Source: JAOAGA01 sp964540515
Lineage (GTDB): Bacteria; CALINM01
Assembly: GCA_964540515.1 (NCBI GenBank)
Contig: CAZIMS010000002.1
Span: 186,001-250,000, forward strand
Direction of reading: 5' to 3'
DNA length: 64,000 nucleotides
Positions 18,312-27,501 of the stretch are shown in pieces. The notes below the pieces were generated by a model. That model saw only the letters and a list, made by a program, of their open reading frames with translations, was not told the origin of the DNA and ran no database searches. Position numbers and translations under genes: made by a program. Numbering within the stretch: the stretch's first letter is position 1; every line of letters starts with the position of its first letter.

Positions 18312-18989
18312 TTAGAAAATCTCCGTTATAAAAGGTCCTATCTCTTTTAAAAATTTTCTTTCCCTTTTGTAATCAGGAAGAACTGCTTCTAATCTTTTCC
18401 AGAAGTTTTTGCTATGGTCTTTTATTATTGTATGGACTAGCTCGTGTACAACAACGTAGTCTACACATTTTATGGGAGTTAGAATGAGACGCCAGGAGAA
18501 GTTTAGATTGTTCTTGAAAGAGCAAGATCCCCATCTCTTTTTAGCCGAATTTATTTTAAAGGAGCTATAGGTAAGTCCTGTAGAATTGCAATAAAAATCA
18601 AGACGTTCCTTTATAATACTATATGCCTGATTTTTGTACCATTTTATAAAGAGTTCCTTTGCCTTTAGACAATTTGATTGACCTAAATAAAAGTTGTTCT
18701 TTGAAAAAATTAAAAAATCTTGGTCTTGAAGTACCTCTAAATTATAATATTTACCTAAGAAGGGTAACTTCTCACCACTTGTAAAACTTATTTTTTTTAT
18801 TAACCTTTTCTTTGCCTCAATTTTTTCTTTATTTTTTAATATCCATAAGGTATTTCTTTTTATGAAGTTTATTACTTCTTCTTTTGTGGCGTAAAGAGGA
18901 GTTCTAACTATCAAATGTCCCTCTTTGTTTATCTGTAGAGCAATGGTCTTGCGCTTGCTTTTTATAATTTTATCTACCTTGATCTCCAT
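18312..18989 (-). CDS. YgjP-like M48-type metallohydrolase (DUF45)
   Basis: The 225-residue protein has the YgjP/WLM signature: KKRWGSCSFKNNLNFSWRLILTP, then VVVHELVHTIIKDHSKNFW, with the HELxH zinc motif and a third His. Length fits the family (about 220-240). Related zincin-like proteins are annotated as metal-dependent hydrolases; the substrate in vivo is unclear. Its stop codon lies 4 bases from the end of the convergent mvhD gene, so there is no room for an intervening terminator. Confidence 0.85.
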   Translation of the reverse strand: MEIKVDKIIKSKRKTIALQINKEGHLIVRTPLYATKEEVINFIKRNTLWILKNKEKIEAKKRLIKKISFTSGEKLPFLGKYYNLEVLQDQDFLIFSKNNFYLGQSNCLKAKELFIKWYKNQAYSIIKERLDFYCNSTGLTYSSFKINSAKKRWGSCSFKNNLNFSWRLILTPIKCVDYVVVHELVHTIIKDHSKNFWKRLEAVLPDYKRERKFLKEIGPFITEIF

Positions 18990-18995
18990 AAAATT

Positions 18996-19901
18996 TCATT
19001 TACTGCCGCTTATACTTTTTATCAATGCGCTATATATGTCAGCGTAATTGAACTTAAAACCAAGATCTAAAAGCCTCTTAGGAATTACTCTTTGCCCTTT
19101 TATAGAGTATTCAGCAAAATCACCCATTGCCAGTTTTATAGCGAAGGGAGGAATTGGAAATATGGCAAATACATTTAATGCCTTTGCTAATGCCTTTGTG
19201 AAATCTTTATTTCTCACAGGATTGGGAGAGGTGATATTAAAAGGTCCTTCTAAATCTTTAGAGTTTAATAAAAACAGATAGGCCTTCACAAGGTCGTCTA
19301 TATAGATCCAAGAAAACCACTGATTACCGGTCCCGATTGGTCCACCTAAAAAACTTTTAAAGATTGGGATAAGTTTTTCTAACATGCCGCCATTTTCACC
19401 TAAAACGATACCAAATCTTGTTATAACTACCCTTGCATTTTTTGTTTTGGCCTTTAAAGCCTCTGCCTCCCAATCTTTTGCTATATTAGCAAGAAAGTCT
19501 GTACCCGGAGGAAAGGTCTCGTCTATTTCTTCATCTTCATGAAAACCATAATAACCCACAGCAGAGGTGCTTATTAGTGTGATGTTTGAATTTTCTGGTA
19601 TGGCAGAGACGATATTTTTTGTTGCCGTAACTCTACTTTCTCTTATCCTTTTTTTTACCTCTTCATTCCATCTCTGACCAATTGTCTCTCCCACAAGATT
19701 AACAATAGCATCGCAGTCATTTATGTAATTTTGCCAGTCTCCAGCTATGGAAGGATTACCTTCCAAATAAGTTACTTCGTTTGAATCAGATTTTCCTGTT
19801 TTTGAACGGGTCAAGATATATAACTTATGTCCTTCATTAATTAGAGCTTGGCACAATCTTCTACCAACAAAGCCTGTTCCTCCAGTAACAAATATCTTCA
19901 T
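18996..19901 (-). CDS. TIGR01777-family epimerase-like SDR protein (YfcH type)
   Basis: The product is 301 residues from ATG 19901, chosen because AGGAGG lies 5 bases upstream; a longer frame to 19958 would add an unlikely hydrophobic leader. It begins with MKIFVTGGTGFVGRRL, the NAD(P)-binding Gly motif of extended SDRs, has STSAVGYYG in place of the YxxxK-type catalytic region, and DIRVI/RVIPKRLLDLGFKF near the C-terminus, the DUF1731 tail of the YfcH/SulA family. Function in the family is poorly defined. It is 6 bases upstream of the YgjP-like gene on the same strand. Confidence 0.88.
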   Translation of the reverse strand: MKIFVTGGTGFVGRRLCQALINEGHKLYILTRSKTGKSDSNEVTYLEGNPSIAGDWQNYINDCDAIVNLVGETIGQRWNEEVKKRIRESRVTATKNIVSAIPENSNITLISTSAVGYYGFHEDEEIDETFPPGTDFLANIAKDWEAEALKAKTKNARVVITRFGIVLGENGGMLEKLIPIFKSFLGGPIGTGNQWFSWIYIDDLVKAYLFLLNSKDLEGPFNITSPNPVRNKDFTKALAKALNVFAIFPIPPFAIKLAMGDFAEYSIKGQRVIPKRLLDLGFKFNYADIYSALIKSISGSK

Positions 19902-20016
19902 TGGTCCTCCTAAAAAAAAAAATAATATAAATTTTAGCATAGACTTTTTTTTATACAAATTTCTTTCACTTTTTTTAGACAGATGTTTATAATAAACAAT
20001 TATTTGGGGGGAGACT

Positions 20017-21507
20017 TTGAGGCTGTTCAGAGAGTTAAAGATTAGATATAAAATTTTAAGTATAGTCTTGCCTTTAACAATAATACCTATAATCGTTTTA
20101 AGTCTTTTTATAGGCTATATAGCCACAGACAAGGCCTATAGAAGCATCACTAAGGTTAGTAAAGATGATTTAAACCATATAGCCTATTTTACAGCAGATC
20201 TACTTAATGCCTATTTAGGGGAAGATATCTCTAAAGATTTGAAGGAAAAGGCCTTTATTGACATGAAAAGCATAATAAGAAGCAAGAAGGTTGGAGATAC
20301 AGGGTATATATACATTATAGATATGAAAGGAAATCTAATTGTTCATCCTGCTAGAGAGGGTGATAATATTTTAGATGCTACAGATTCTGATGGTAATTTT
20401 TTTATAAAGGAGATGATAAATAATAAAGATGGTTGGATTAGATATCCTTGGAAAAACCCTGGCGAGAAAGATGCAAGATATAAAATTGTAAGATATATCT
20501 ATTATGAACCAAAAGAATGGATTATAGCAGTTGGTTCCTATGAAAATGAGTTTTATAGTGAGGCAGAAAACATAAAGAAGTATATCCTTACTAATATGAT
20601 TTTAACTCTCCTTGTTTTTGTAATACTCGGAGTTTCATTAAGTATTTATGTATCAGAAAAGCTCACTAAGCCAATCTATAAAATTATTGATGCCGTTAGA
20701 AATGTAAAAAAGAATAAGCTCGATGAAAAGGTTTACATAGACAGTGGTGATGAACTTGCTGAGCTAGCAGATAATATTAATAGGATGATGGATATCCTTT
20801 CAAAGCAAAAAGAGCTTGAAAGGACCATAAACGAACAGTCTAAACTAGTATCTTTAGGAGTACTTGCCTCTTCTGTTGCCCATGAAGTAAACAACCCTCT
20901 TGGTGTTATTCTTGGTTATTTAACTTTTATAGAAGGGAAATTAAATAGGGAAGATAAGATTTATGAATACTTACTGGAGATGAAGAAAGAATGTCAGAGA
21001 TGTAAAAAGATTGTGGAAAACTTTCTAAATTTTGCAAAAATTCCCAAGCCCTCCTTCCAAAGCATTAATATTAATGAGCTTTTAGAAGAGATTGTTGGTT
21101 TTATATCTAATAATCCAGAGTTTGGAAATATAGAGATAGAAAAGGTTTTTGATTACACTCTTCCACAAATTTTAGTTGATCCAGATCAGATTAGACAGGT
21201 AGCACTAAATTTAATTTTAAATAGTGCTAGCGCAATAAAAAAAGATACCCAAGGAAAGATTTTGGTTAAGACGGAAAAAGGGATGGAAGGGTTTATAAAT
21301 ATCATATTAGAAGACAATGGAGAAGGGATATCAGAAGAGAATTTAAAGAAAATTTTTGAACCCTTCTTTTCTACTAAAGATAAAGGTACAGGCTTAGGTT
21401 TAGCAATTGTAAGGCAGATTATTAAACAACACTTAGGTAATATAAGGATAGAAAGCAAAGTAGGAGAAGGCACAAAGATTTACATAAGCCTGCCTTTAGA
21501 ACATTGA
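20017..21507 (+). CDS. Cache-domain sensor histidine kinase
   Basis: The 496-residue protein starts at TTG 20017 behind a GGGGGGAG ribosome-binding site. It has a membrane span (about 15-35), a periplasmic single-Cache domain (about 45-185, with GDTGYIYIIDMKGNLIVHP), a second span (about 190-212), HAMP, a HisKA domain with VAHEVNNPLGVILGYL, and a HATPase domain ending GTGLGLAIV. Cache domains of this type often bind small carboxylates. It is 1 base from an NtrC-type regulator, and the next operon has a sigma-54 promoter and an organic-acid transporter, so I infer that it senses the transporter substrate. Confidence 0.88.
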   Translation: MRLFRELKIRYKILSIVLPLTIIPIIVLSLFIGYIATDKAYRSITKVSKDDLNHIAYFTADLLNAYLGEDISKDLKEKAFIDMKSIIRSKKVGDTGYIYIIDMKGNLIVHPAREGDNILDATDSDGNFFIKEMINNKDGWIRYPWKNPGEKDARYKIVRYIYYEPKEWIIAVGSYENEFYSEAENIKKYILTNMILTLLVFVILGVSLSIYVSEKLTKPIYKIIDAVRNVKKNKLDEKVYIDSGDELAELADNINRMMDILSKQKELERTINEQSKLVSLGVLASSVAHEVNNPLGVILGYLTFIEGKLNREDKIYEYLLEMKKECQRCKKIVENFLNFAKIPKPSFQSININELLEEIVGFISNNPEFGNIEIEKVFDYTLPQILVDPDQIRQVALNLILNSASAIKKDTQGKILVKTEKGMEGFINIILEDNGEGISEENLKKIFEPFFSTKDKGTGLGLAIVRQIIKQHLGNIRIESKVGEGTKIYISLPLEH

Positions 21508-21508
21508 T

Positions 21509-22876
21509 ATGAGCAAGATACTTTTGATTGATAATGATGAAGGACTCCTGAGGTTAATGAAGGCGATACTTCAGGATGAAGGATATAATGTTTTGTCTTT
21601 TACAAACCCTCTTGAGGGTTTAAGATATTTGAAGGAAGATAATGTCTCCCTTGTAATTACCGATATTAAGATGCCTGAGATGGATGGTATTGAGGTACTT
21701 GAGAAAGTTAAACAGCAAAACTCCACTATACCCGTAATCCTAATCACCGCCCATGCAACTATTGATATCTCAATACAGGCCCTTAGATTAGGGGCTGACG
21801 ATATAATCTTAAAACCCTTCGAATCTCCTGAGTTGGTATTGAGAGTTAAGAACGCCTTAAAAAATAGTTTGATCCTAAAAGAAAACTTAAAGCTTAAGGA
21901 GGAACTATCTGGAAAGTTTAATTTTAATAATATCGTAGGTACATCAAAAAAAATAATGGATGTTATAGAGAAGGTAAAGAGAGTTGCTTTTACAGATATA
22001 CCAGTCTTAATTACTGGTGAATCTGGTACCGGAAAGGAGCTTATTGCTAAGGCAATACATTATAACTCTAATAGAAAAGGCAAGCCCTTTGTAGCGGTTA
22101 ATTGTGGTGCTATCCCTCAAAATCTTGTGGAGAGTGAGCTTTTTGGTCACAAAAAAGGTGCCTTTACTGGAGCTTTAGAAGACAAAAAAGGGGTTTTTGC
22201 TGAGGCCGATGGTGGTACTATTTTTCTTGACGAGGTTGGTAATCTCAATTTAGAAAGTCAGAAACAACTTTTGAGAGTCTTGCAGGAAAAAGAGATAAGA
22301 AGAGTAGGTGATACAAAAAATATTAAGATAGATGTTAGGATTATCTCAGCTACAAATGTAAACTTAAAAGATAGCATTAAGGAAGGTAGATTTAGAGAAG
22401 ACCTCTATTACCGCCTAAATGGTATAACTATAAATATGCCACCTCTTAGGGAAAGGAGAGAAGACATCCCCTTTTTGGTTACTTATTTTATAAATAACTA
22501 TAACAAGTTGTACGGCACCTCTTTTTCAGTTGTTACCCCTTCAGCTATGGCGATGTTACAGAACTATGATTGGCCAGGAAATATTAGAGAGCTAAAAAAT
22601 ATTATTGAGGCAAGTCTTGCACTCTCTGGAAATAACCATATTATTGACAAAGATGTTTTAAGCCAGTTTGTTGAGTTTGAGGGGCAGGTAGATTATTTAG
22701 AGACAAAAAGCGATGGCCATTATGCAATGTCTTTACAAAGTTTTGAAAAAGATTATTTTCTTAATCTCCTTAAAAAGACAAACTGGGATGCTGAGAAGGC
22801 AAGTGAGATTGCTGGCATTAATGTAGCAACTATTTATAGAAAGATAAAAAAATATAAACTTAAAAAAGATCTTTAA
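21509..22876 (+). CDS. NtrC-family sigma-54 response regulator
   Basis: The 455-residue protein has a receiver domain (Asp in VITDIKMPEMDG), AAA+ domain with Walker A GESGTGKE, GAFTGA loop and FREDLYYRLNG, and a C-terminal Fis-type HTH (AEKASEIAGINVATIYRKIKKY). It is the partner of the preceding Cache kinase. The first sigma-54-type promoter downstream lies 210 bases beyond its stop, before the Cys-rich protein and OFA transporter, which makes that operon the likely target. Confidence 0.9.
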   Translation: MSKILLIDNDEGLLRLMKAILQDEGYNVLSFTNPLEGLRYLKEDNVSLVITDIKMPEMDGIEVLEKVKQQNSTIPVILITAHATIDISIQALRLGADDIILKPFESPELVLRVKNALKNSLILKENLKLKEELSGKFNFNNIVGTSKKIMDVIEKVKRVAFTDIPVLITGESGTGKELIAKAIHYNSNRKGKPFVAVNCGAIPQNLVESELFGHKKGAFTGALEDKKGVFAEADGGTIFLDEVGNLNLESQKQLLRVLQEKEIRRVGDTKNIKIDVRIISATNVNLKDSIKEGRFREDLYYRLNGITINMPPLRERREDIPFLVTYFINNYNKLYGTSFSVVTPSAMAMLQNYDWPGNIRELKNIIEASLALSGNNHIIDKDVLSQFVEFEGQVDYLETKSDGHYAMSLQSFEKDYFLNLLKKTNWDAEKASEIAGINVATIYRKIKKYKLKKDL

Positions 22877-22887
22877 TCAAACTCGCA

Positions 22888-22903
22888 TTTTTGCAAACAA
22901 AAA
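22888..22903. promoter_or_regulatory. inverted repeat, possible upstream activator site
   Basis: TTTTTG (22888-22893), four bases, CAAAAA (22898-22903). It lies about 190 bases upstream of the -24 element at 23086. The A/T richness makes chance symmetry possible. Confidence 0.25.
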
Positions 22904-22998
22904 GTTCACAGTCATATCTTTAAAATCTACTTGAGCTTATATCATACTTTCTGAACAATTCTTAATTTGTTATATAAGATTCTTGTAAATCTATTCTC

Positions 22999-23012
22999 TT
23001 GCAGAATTGCAA
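22999..23012. promoter_or_regulatory. TTGCA-N4-TGCAA inverted repeat, likely upstream activator site
   Basis: TTGCA (22999-23003), GAAT, TGCAA (23008-23012) is a perfect dyad about 75 bases upstream of the -24 element, the usual position for an NtrC-type activator. It also resembles the core of the IR at 22888, which contains TTGCAA. Confidence 0.45.
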
Positions 23013-23085
23013 CAAACATTAATAAAAAAAAACCTCTTTTCTAATAACTAACTGAAAATAAATTAAATTTGAGTACTTATCAGGG

Positions 23086-23100
23086 TGGCACAGCTATTGC
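23086..23100 (+). promoter_or_regulatory. sigma-54 (-24/-12) promoter of Cys-rich protein/OFA transporter operon
   Basis: TGGCAC (23086-23091), AGCTA, TTGC (23097-23100) is an essentially perfect -24/-12 element with GG-N10-GC spacing. Transcription would start near 23112, 21 bases before ATG 23133, with AGGAGG in between. Confidence 0.85.
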
Positions 23101-23132
23101 CATAATAAAGGCATTATTTTTTAGGAGGATTT

Positions 23133-23387
23133 ATGGAGATAGTAAAAAAGATCGTTAAGATGGGATGCACAAGAGAAGAGATTATCTGTCCTTTTTTCGG
23201 TATCTCCGATAGGCTATGCGAGAAAGGTTGTGGTTACGTTACAGAAAAAGAGGCAGGCCATATTCTTAACAGATGTCTTCAGAATTTTGATAGTTGCTCT
23301 AAATATTTAGAGTTGACGGGCGACTCAAGTAATAGCACTTATATTGATTTCAAATCAAAAGTTCAAAATTTAATAAAATTTTTTTAG
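23133..23387 (+). CDS. six-cysteine small protein, unknown function
   Basis: The 84-residue product has a strong ribosome-binding site (AGGAGG) and six cysteines at 12, 19, 29, 33, 48 and 55, within ICPFFGISDRLCEKGCGYV and HILNRCLQNFDSC. There is no signal peptide or membrane span, so it is cytoplasmic and may bind Zn or an Fe-S cluster. I do not recognise the family. It is the first gene behind a sigma-54 promoter and is 8 bases from the OFA transporter gene, so it may be a regulator or accessory factor for carboxylate uptake (inference). Confidence 0.75.
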   Translation: MEIVKKIVKMGCTREEIICPFFGISDRLCEKGCGYVTEKEAGHILNRCLQNFDSCSKYLELTGDSSNSTYIDFKSKVQNLIKFF

Positions 23388-23395
23388 GAGGGACT

Positions 23396-24670
23396 ATGAA
23401 AAACAAGGGGTGGTTAGTAGTTTTTGCAGGAATGGGACTTAATTTAGCCTTGGGTGTTTTGTATGCTTGGAGTGTCTTTGGAAAGCAGTTTTCTGAGGCA
23501 GTGGATAAAGGTGGTTTTGGCTGGAGTAAAACAGACTCTGCTATACCTTACACTGTCGCTATTGCCTGCTTTGCCCTGATGATGGTTCCTGCTGGAAGAC
23601 TGCAGGATAAATTAGGTCCAAGGTTAGTAGCTACTTTAGGTGCTATCTTTACTGGCTTTGGTTTGTTTATCACGGGATTTTCCTCACCAGATAATATCAT
23701 TCCAGCTATAATTGGTTTTGGATTAATGGCTGGAACAGGCTTTGGATTAGGTTATGCAGCAGCTACACCAGCATCTGTTAAATGGTTTCCCCCTGAGAAG
23801 AAAGGACTAATTACAGGTATAGTAGTAAGTGGTTTTGGATTAGCACCTGTTTACATTGCCCCATTAAGTAAATATTTGCTTAGCACTTATGGCATTAATA
23901 ACTCTTTTAAGATTCTTGGAATTTCATTTCTTGTTTTTAGCGTCCTACTTTGTCAGCTAATAAATAATCCTAAAGAGATAGCAAAGAGTACCGCAAAAAA
24001 TAATAAAAACTCTGCAACTTTTGATTATACTTACAGAGATATGTTGAGAACACCAACCTTTTACCTTTTATGGATTGAGTATGCCTGTGCCTCTACTGCA
24101 GGACTTATGATAATAGGCCATTTGGCAAAAATAGTATCATTACAGTCTAACAACACAATTAAAATTGGTTTTCTCTTTGTAGCTCTTTTAGCAATATTTA
24201 ATGCTTCAGGAAGGCTTGTTGCTGGTGTTGTCTCTGATTATATCGGAAGAATTAAAACTCTTTTTATAGTATGTCTTATTCAGGCTGTAGCTATGTTTTT
24301 CTTCTCTACTTTTTCAACTATAGGACAGTTTATACTTGGGTCAGCTGTAGTTGGTTTTTGTTATGGTGCTTGCCTATCACTATTTCCTTCTGTAACATCG
24401 GATTATTGGGGAGCCAAAAATTTAGGTTTTAATTATGGCATTGTATTTACTGCTTGGGGAGTTGGTGGTGTCTTTGGCCCAATATTAGCAGGTAAGATTG
24501 CTGATGCAACAGGAAGCTACGGAACTGCCTATTTGATATCTTCCGCCCTTTTAGTCTTTGCATCAGTTCTTACCTTTGCAACAAAGGCACCAGAGAGACC
24601 GCTAATCTTTGTACCTCAGGCAGAAGAAAAGCCAACAATTCAAAGCGAGCCAACAGCAGAGAGAGCATAA
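23396..24670 (+). CDS. OFA-family MFS carboxylate transporter
   Basis: The 424-residue protein has twelve predicted membrane spans and the oxalate/formate antiporter (OFA) family opening GLNLALGVLYAWSVFG, plus GRLQDKLGPRL in loop 2-3 and GRLVAGVVSDYIGR in loop 8-9. OFA members move oxalate, formate, pyruvate or related small carboxylates; the substrate here is open. It is cotranscribed with the Cys-rich protein from the sigma-54 promoter and probably controlled by the adjacent Cache kinase/NtrC pair. Confidence 0.88.
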   Translation: MKNKGWLVVFAGMGLNLALGVLYAWSVFGKQFSEAVDKGGFGWSKTDSAIPYTVAIACFALMMVPAGRLQDKLGPRLVATLGAIFTGFGLFITGFSSPDNIIPAIIGFGLMAGTGFGLGYAAATPASVKWFPPEKKGLITGIVVSGFGLAPVYIAPLSKYLLSTYGINNSFKILGISFLVFSVLLCQLINNPKEIAKSTAKNNKNSATFDYTYRDMLRTPTFYLLWIEYACASTAGLMIIGHLAKIVSLQSNNTIKIGFLFVALLAIFNASGRLVAGVVSDYIGRIKTLFIVCLIQAVAMFFFSTFSTIGQFILGSAVVGFCYGACLSLFPSVTSDYWGAKNLGFNYGIVFTAWGVGGVFGPILAGKIADATGSYGTAYLISSALLVFASVLTFATKAPERPLIFVPQAEEKPTIQSEPTAERA

Positions 24671-24694
24671 ATTTTGTGTACCTTGTGGGGGAAA

Positions 24695-24735
24695 GAGGGA
24701 TGTGTGCTAAATGCTTAAGTTTAGCCTCATCCCTT
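24695..24735. terminator. bidirectional hairpin between convergent genes
   Basis: GAGGGATG at 24695-24702 pairs with CATCCCTT at 24728-24735, and an inner GCTAA / TTTAGC stem lies in the loop. It sits between the OFA transporter and the convergent glnE gene. The T-tract is weak (TTAAATTAATT), so termination strength is uncertain. Confidence 0.5.
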
Positions 24736-24738
24736 AAA

Positions 24739-27501
24739 TTAATTATGCTCAAAGATTTCGTTGAAAATTTTTCTTACTTCCCTTTTGGTTTCTAATAAAT
24801 AATCAAAAAAGTCCTCTCTTTTCATACAAATATTGAGATTGGTAATTATTTCTGATAGGAGATCTTCATCTTTTAGAAAAGAGTTTCTAGAAAAACCTGA
24901 GATAATACGTAAGTTTCTTTCTATGAGTTTAAAAAAGTTATAAGTCCTCTCAAGACAATCAATCTTATCTATAGATAAAATTCCTATGTCTTTTAAAGCA
25001 TTAAAGATTTCTTTTGGCTTTAGACTTCTTAAGGCAATAACATCTTTACCATAAGCGAGTTTGAAATATTGTATAATAAACTCAATATCCATAAGCCCAC
25101 CTGCGCCTGTTTTAATGTTAATGACATTTCTTTCTTTCTCTTTTGAGCCCAGCTCTTCATCAATCTTTTTCTTCATTGATTTAATCTCTTTCCTCAGAGT
25201 ATCCATATCGTAGTATGTCCCATAAAGTATTTCCTGAATTTCTTTTGAAACTTTTTGATGAAAAGAATTTTCTTCACCAAGGACTCGGGCCTTAGTTAGT
25301 GCCTGTTTCTCAAATGTCCAAGATGTTTTGTGATATTCTTTAAAATTCTGAAAGGTTGTAACAAGAGGTCCCTGACTTCCTGTTGGTCTTAGTCTCATAT
25401 CCACTTTATAGAGCTCTCCTTCTCTTGTCACCATTGTTAAGGCAGATATAATTCTTTGAAGAAGCCTTGAGTTATAATAACTCATATTGATATCATCACT
25501 CTCGTATATAAAGATTAGGTCAATGTCAGAAAAATAGGTCATTTCATAACTTCCTAATTTTCCCATCCCAACCAAAGCTACCTCTTCCTTCATCTCTCCT
25601 AACTTTTCTGTAATAATAGTTTTACAAAGATTAAAGACTACAAGAAGAGAGGCTTCAGCTAAGTTTGTGAGGAAACATTCTATATCATAGGTATCTATAA
25701 GACCATAACTCTCCATTACACCAATTTTTAACCACTCGCTATTTTTAAATTGCCTTAAAAGACGCATCTTCATCTCAAAATCAGGAGCTGAGGAAAGTAG
25801 TTCATTTAGGTAGTTATAATAGGAAGTAAAGCTTTTTCTATCTATTGTGTCTTCTGTAATTAAAAACTCGAGAGTCTCAGGATAGTTGATCAAAATTCTA
25901 GCAAGATAGTTTCCTAAAAAAAAGACATTGGCAATATAATCTATGGTATTTTTATTTTCCACGAGAAGTGGTAGGTAGATAGGGTTTTTTGTAAGTCTAT
26001 CGATAAACTCTTCTATTAGAAGCAGATGTTTTTTATGTATAACCTTGTTGGAAAGACTTTTTATAAGCAAAATCAGAAATTTCTTGAAATATTTTCTATA
26101 TTTTACAGGTATCTTAGCTTGCCTTTGTTCTAAGTTATTTATCAATGACAAAATTTCCTCTGAGAGCCCTATACCATGTTCAACAATAAAGTTTTTAAGA
26201 TAGTTCTTGTCAAAACCATCACTTTCTATGTAAATCTTTTCAGTGTTTTCTTCCTTACCTTCTTCATGAAAAATTGATTTAAAAAGCTTATTTATTTTTT
26301 CTCTAACTTTATTTAATCTTGAAAAAAAGTTTTCCCTATCCATCTCCATCAACTTAATTAGCCTCTCAAAGGCATCACCGACTGGTAGGGTATATTTTTG
26401 AGACTCTTCATCCATCTGGATATAATTCTCAACCTTTCTTAAAAATAGATAGGAGTCTTTTAACTCTATGCCTTCTTCTTCTTCCATAAACTTTTGATCA
26501 ACGAGGAGATCAATAGCCTTTGAGATATTGCCCTCTCTGATAAGCTTATTCTTCCCACCATTTATTATTTGAAAAGTGTAGACAAAAAACTCTGCCTCTC
26601 TAATTCCACCACGACCTAACTTTATGTTTATGCCTTCCCTGTCCTTTCTGGTGCTTTCAAAGTCAATTTTATTCTTTAGCTCCATCAAGTCTTTAACCAT
26701 TGAGAAGTCTAAATATCTTCTATAAATATAGCCTTCCAGATCAGATTTTAAAGAATTATAAATGCTAAAATCTCCACAGATAAAGCTCATTCTTAGAAGA
26801 GCCAACCTCTGCCATGTTTCTCCATAGAGATAGTAGTAGTTAAGGAAGGCTGGCAAAGACATAGCAAGAGGGGAGTACTTACCGCCTGGTCTTAAATCGT
26901 TGTCAACCCTATACAAGAAACCAAGATCTGTTTTTTGAGATAGGAGTTGGTTAATTTTTACAGCCCACTTATTATACTTATCAGTATTTTCAATATTTTC
27001 ATCGTTATAAATATAAACAAGATCAATATCAGAGCTAAAATTAAGCTCCATTGAACCAAGCTTTCCCATAGCAATTATTGTTAAAGGCTTTAAAGAACCT
27101 TGGCAAAATATCTTTTTTGTAAACTCGTAGACCCCGTTAATTATCGATTTTGCAATAAGTGATTGTTCAAGAAGTGTTTTTTCGATATCTTGTTTATCAA
27201 GATAGTCTCTCGCGATTAGCTTAAGAAGCTCTGTGTATTTTAATATTCTAATCTCTTTAGAGAAGATATCTTCTCTTTCTTCTGAAGACAGAAAATTTAT
27301 TTCTTTGTTTATATTGTCAATGTTAAAAGAGTAATCTGAGATGACCTTTTTTATAATATTTAGTGGTAATCTGTTAATTATCCAAAAGGCAAGAGGCGAT
27401 GTGCTTGCTAAGGATAAAAATACTTCGCCTTCTTCTTGACTAAGACCTTCTAATTGCCGTGAGAAAACCCTGTTATATAGCCTTTCATCGATAATTCTCA
27501 T
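24739..27501 (-). CDS. glnE: glutamine synthetase adenylyltransferase/deadenylase GlnE
   Basis: GlnE adds or removes AMP on glutamine synthetase in response to nitrogen status. The 920-residue protein has two nucleotidyltransferase domains, each with a GKLGS-...-FSSDIDLVYIY or YFSDIDLIFIY metal motif (about residues 145-165 and 635-660), each followed by an R-rich LRPxG motif and a helical GlnD/GlnE PII-like region with GRGGIREAEF and GAGGLMDIEF. Length matches the family (about 940). It overlaps the flippase-like gene by 4 bases. No glnA, glnB or glnD is in the window. Confidence 0.93.
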   Translation of the reverse strand: MRIIDERLYNRVFSRQLEGLSQEEGEVFLSLASTSPLAFWIINRLPLNIIKKVISDYSFNIDNINKEINFLSSEEREDIFSKEIRILKYTELLKLIARDYLDKQDIEKTLLEQSLIAKSIINGVYEFTKKIFCQGSLKPLTIIAMGKLGSMELNFSSDIDLVYIYNDENIENTDKYNKWAVKINQLLSQKTDLGFLYRVDNDLRPGGKYSPLAMSLPAFLNYYYLYGETWQRLALLRMSFICGDFSIYNSLKSDLEGYIYRRYLDFSMVKDLMELKNKIDFESTRKDREGINIKLGRGGIREAEFFVYTFQIINGGKNKLIREGNISKAIDLLVDQKFMEEEEGIELKDSYLFLRKVENYIQMDEESQKYTLPVGDAFERLIKLMEMDRENFFSRLNKVREKINKLFKSIFHEEGKEENTEKIYIESDGFDKNYLKNFIVEHGIGLSEEILSLINNLEQRQAKIPVKYRKYFKKFLILLIKSLSNKVIHKKHLLLIEEFIDRLTKNPIYLPLLVENKNTIDYIANVFFLGNYLARILINYPETLEFLITEDTIDRKSFTSYYNYLNELLSSAPDFEMKMRLLRQFKNSEWLKIGVMESYGLIDTYDIECFLTNLAEASLLVVFNLCKTIITEKLGEMKEEVALVGMGKLGSYEMTYFSDIDLIFIYESDDINMSYYNSRLLQRIISALTMVTREGELYKVDMRLRPTGSQGPLVTTFQNFKEYHKTSWTFEKQALTKARVLGEENSFHQKVSKEIQEILYGTYYDMDTLRKEIKSMKKKIDEELGSKEKERNVINIKTGAGGLMDIEFIIQYFKLAYGKDVIALRSLKPKEIFNALKDIGILSIDKIDCLERTYNFFKLIERNLRIISGFSRNSFLKDEDLLSEIITNLNICMKREDFFDYLLETKREVRKIFNEIFEHN

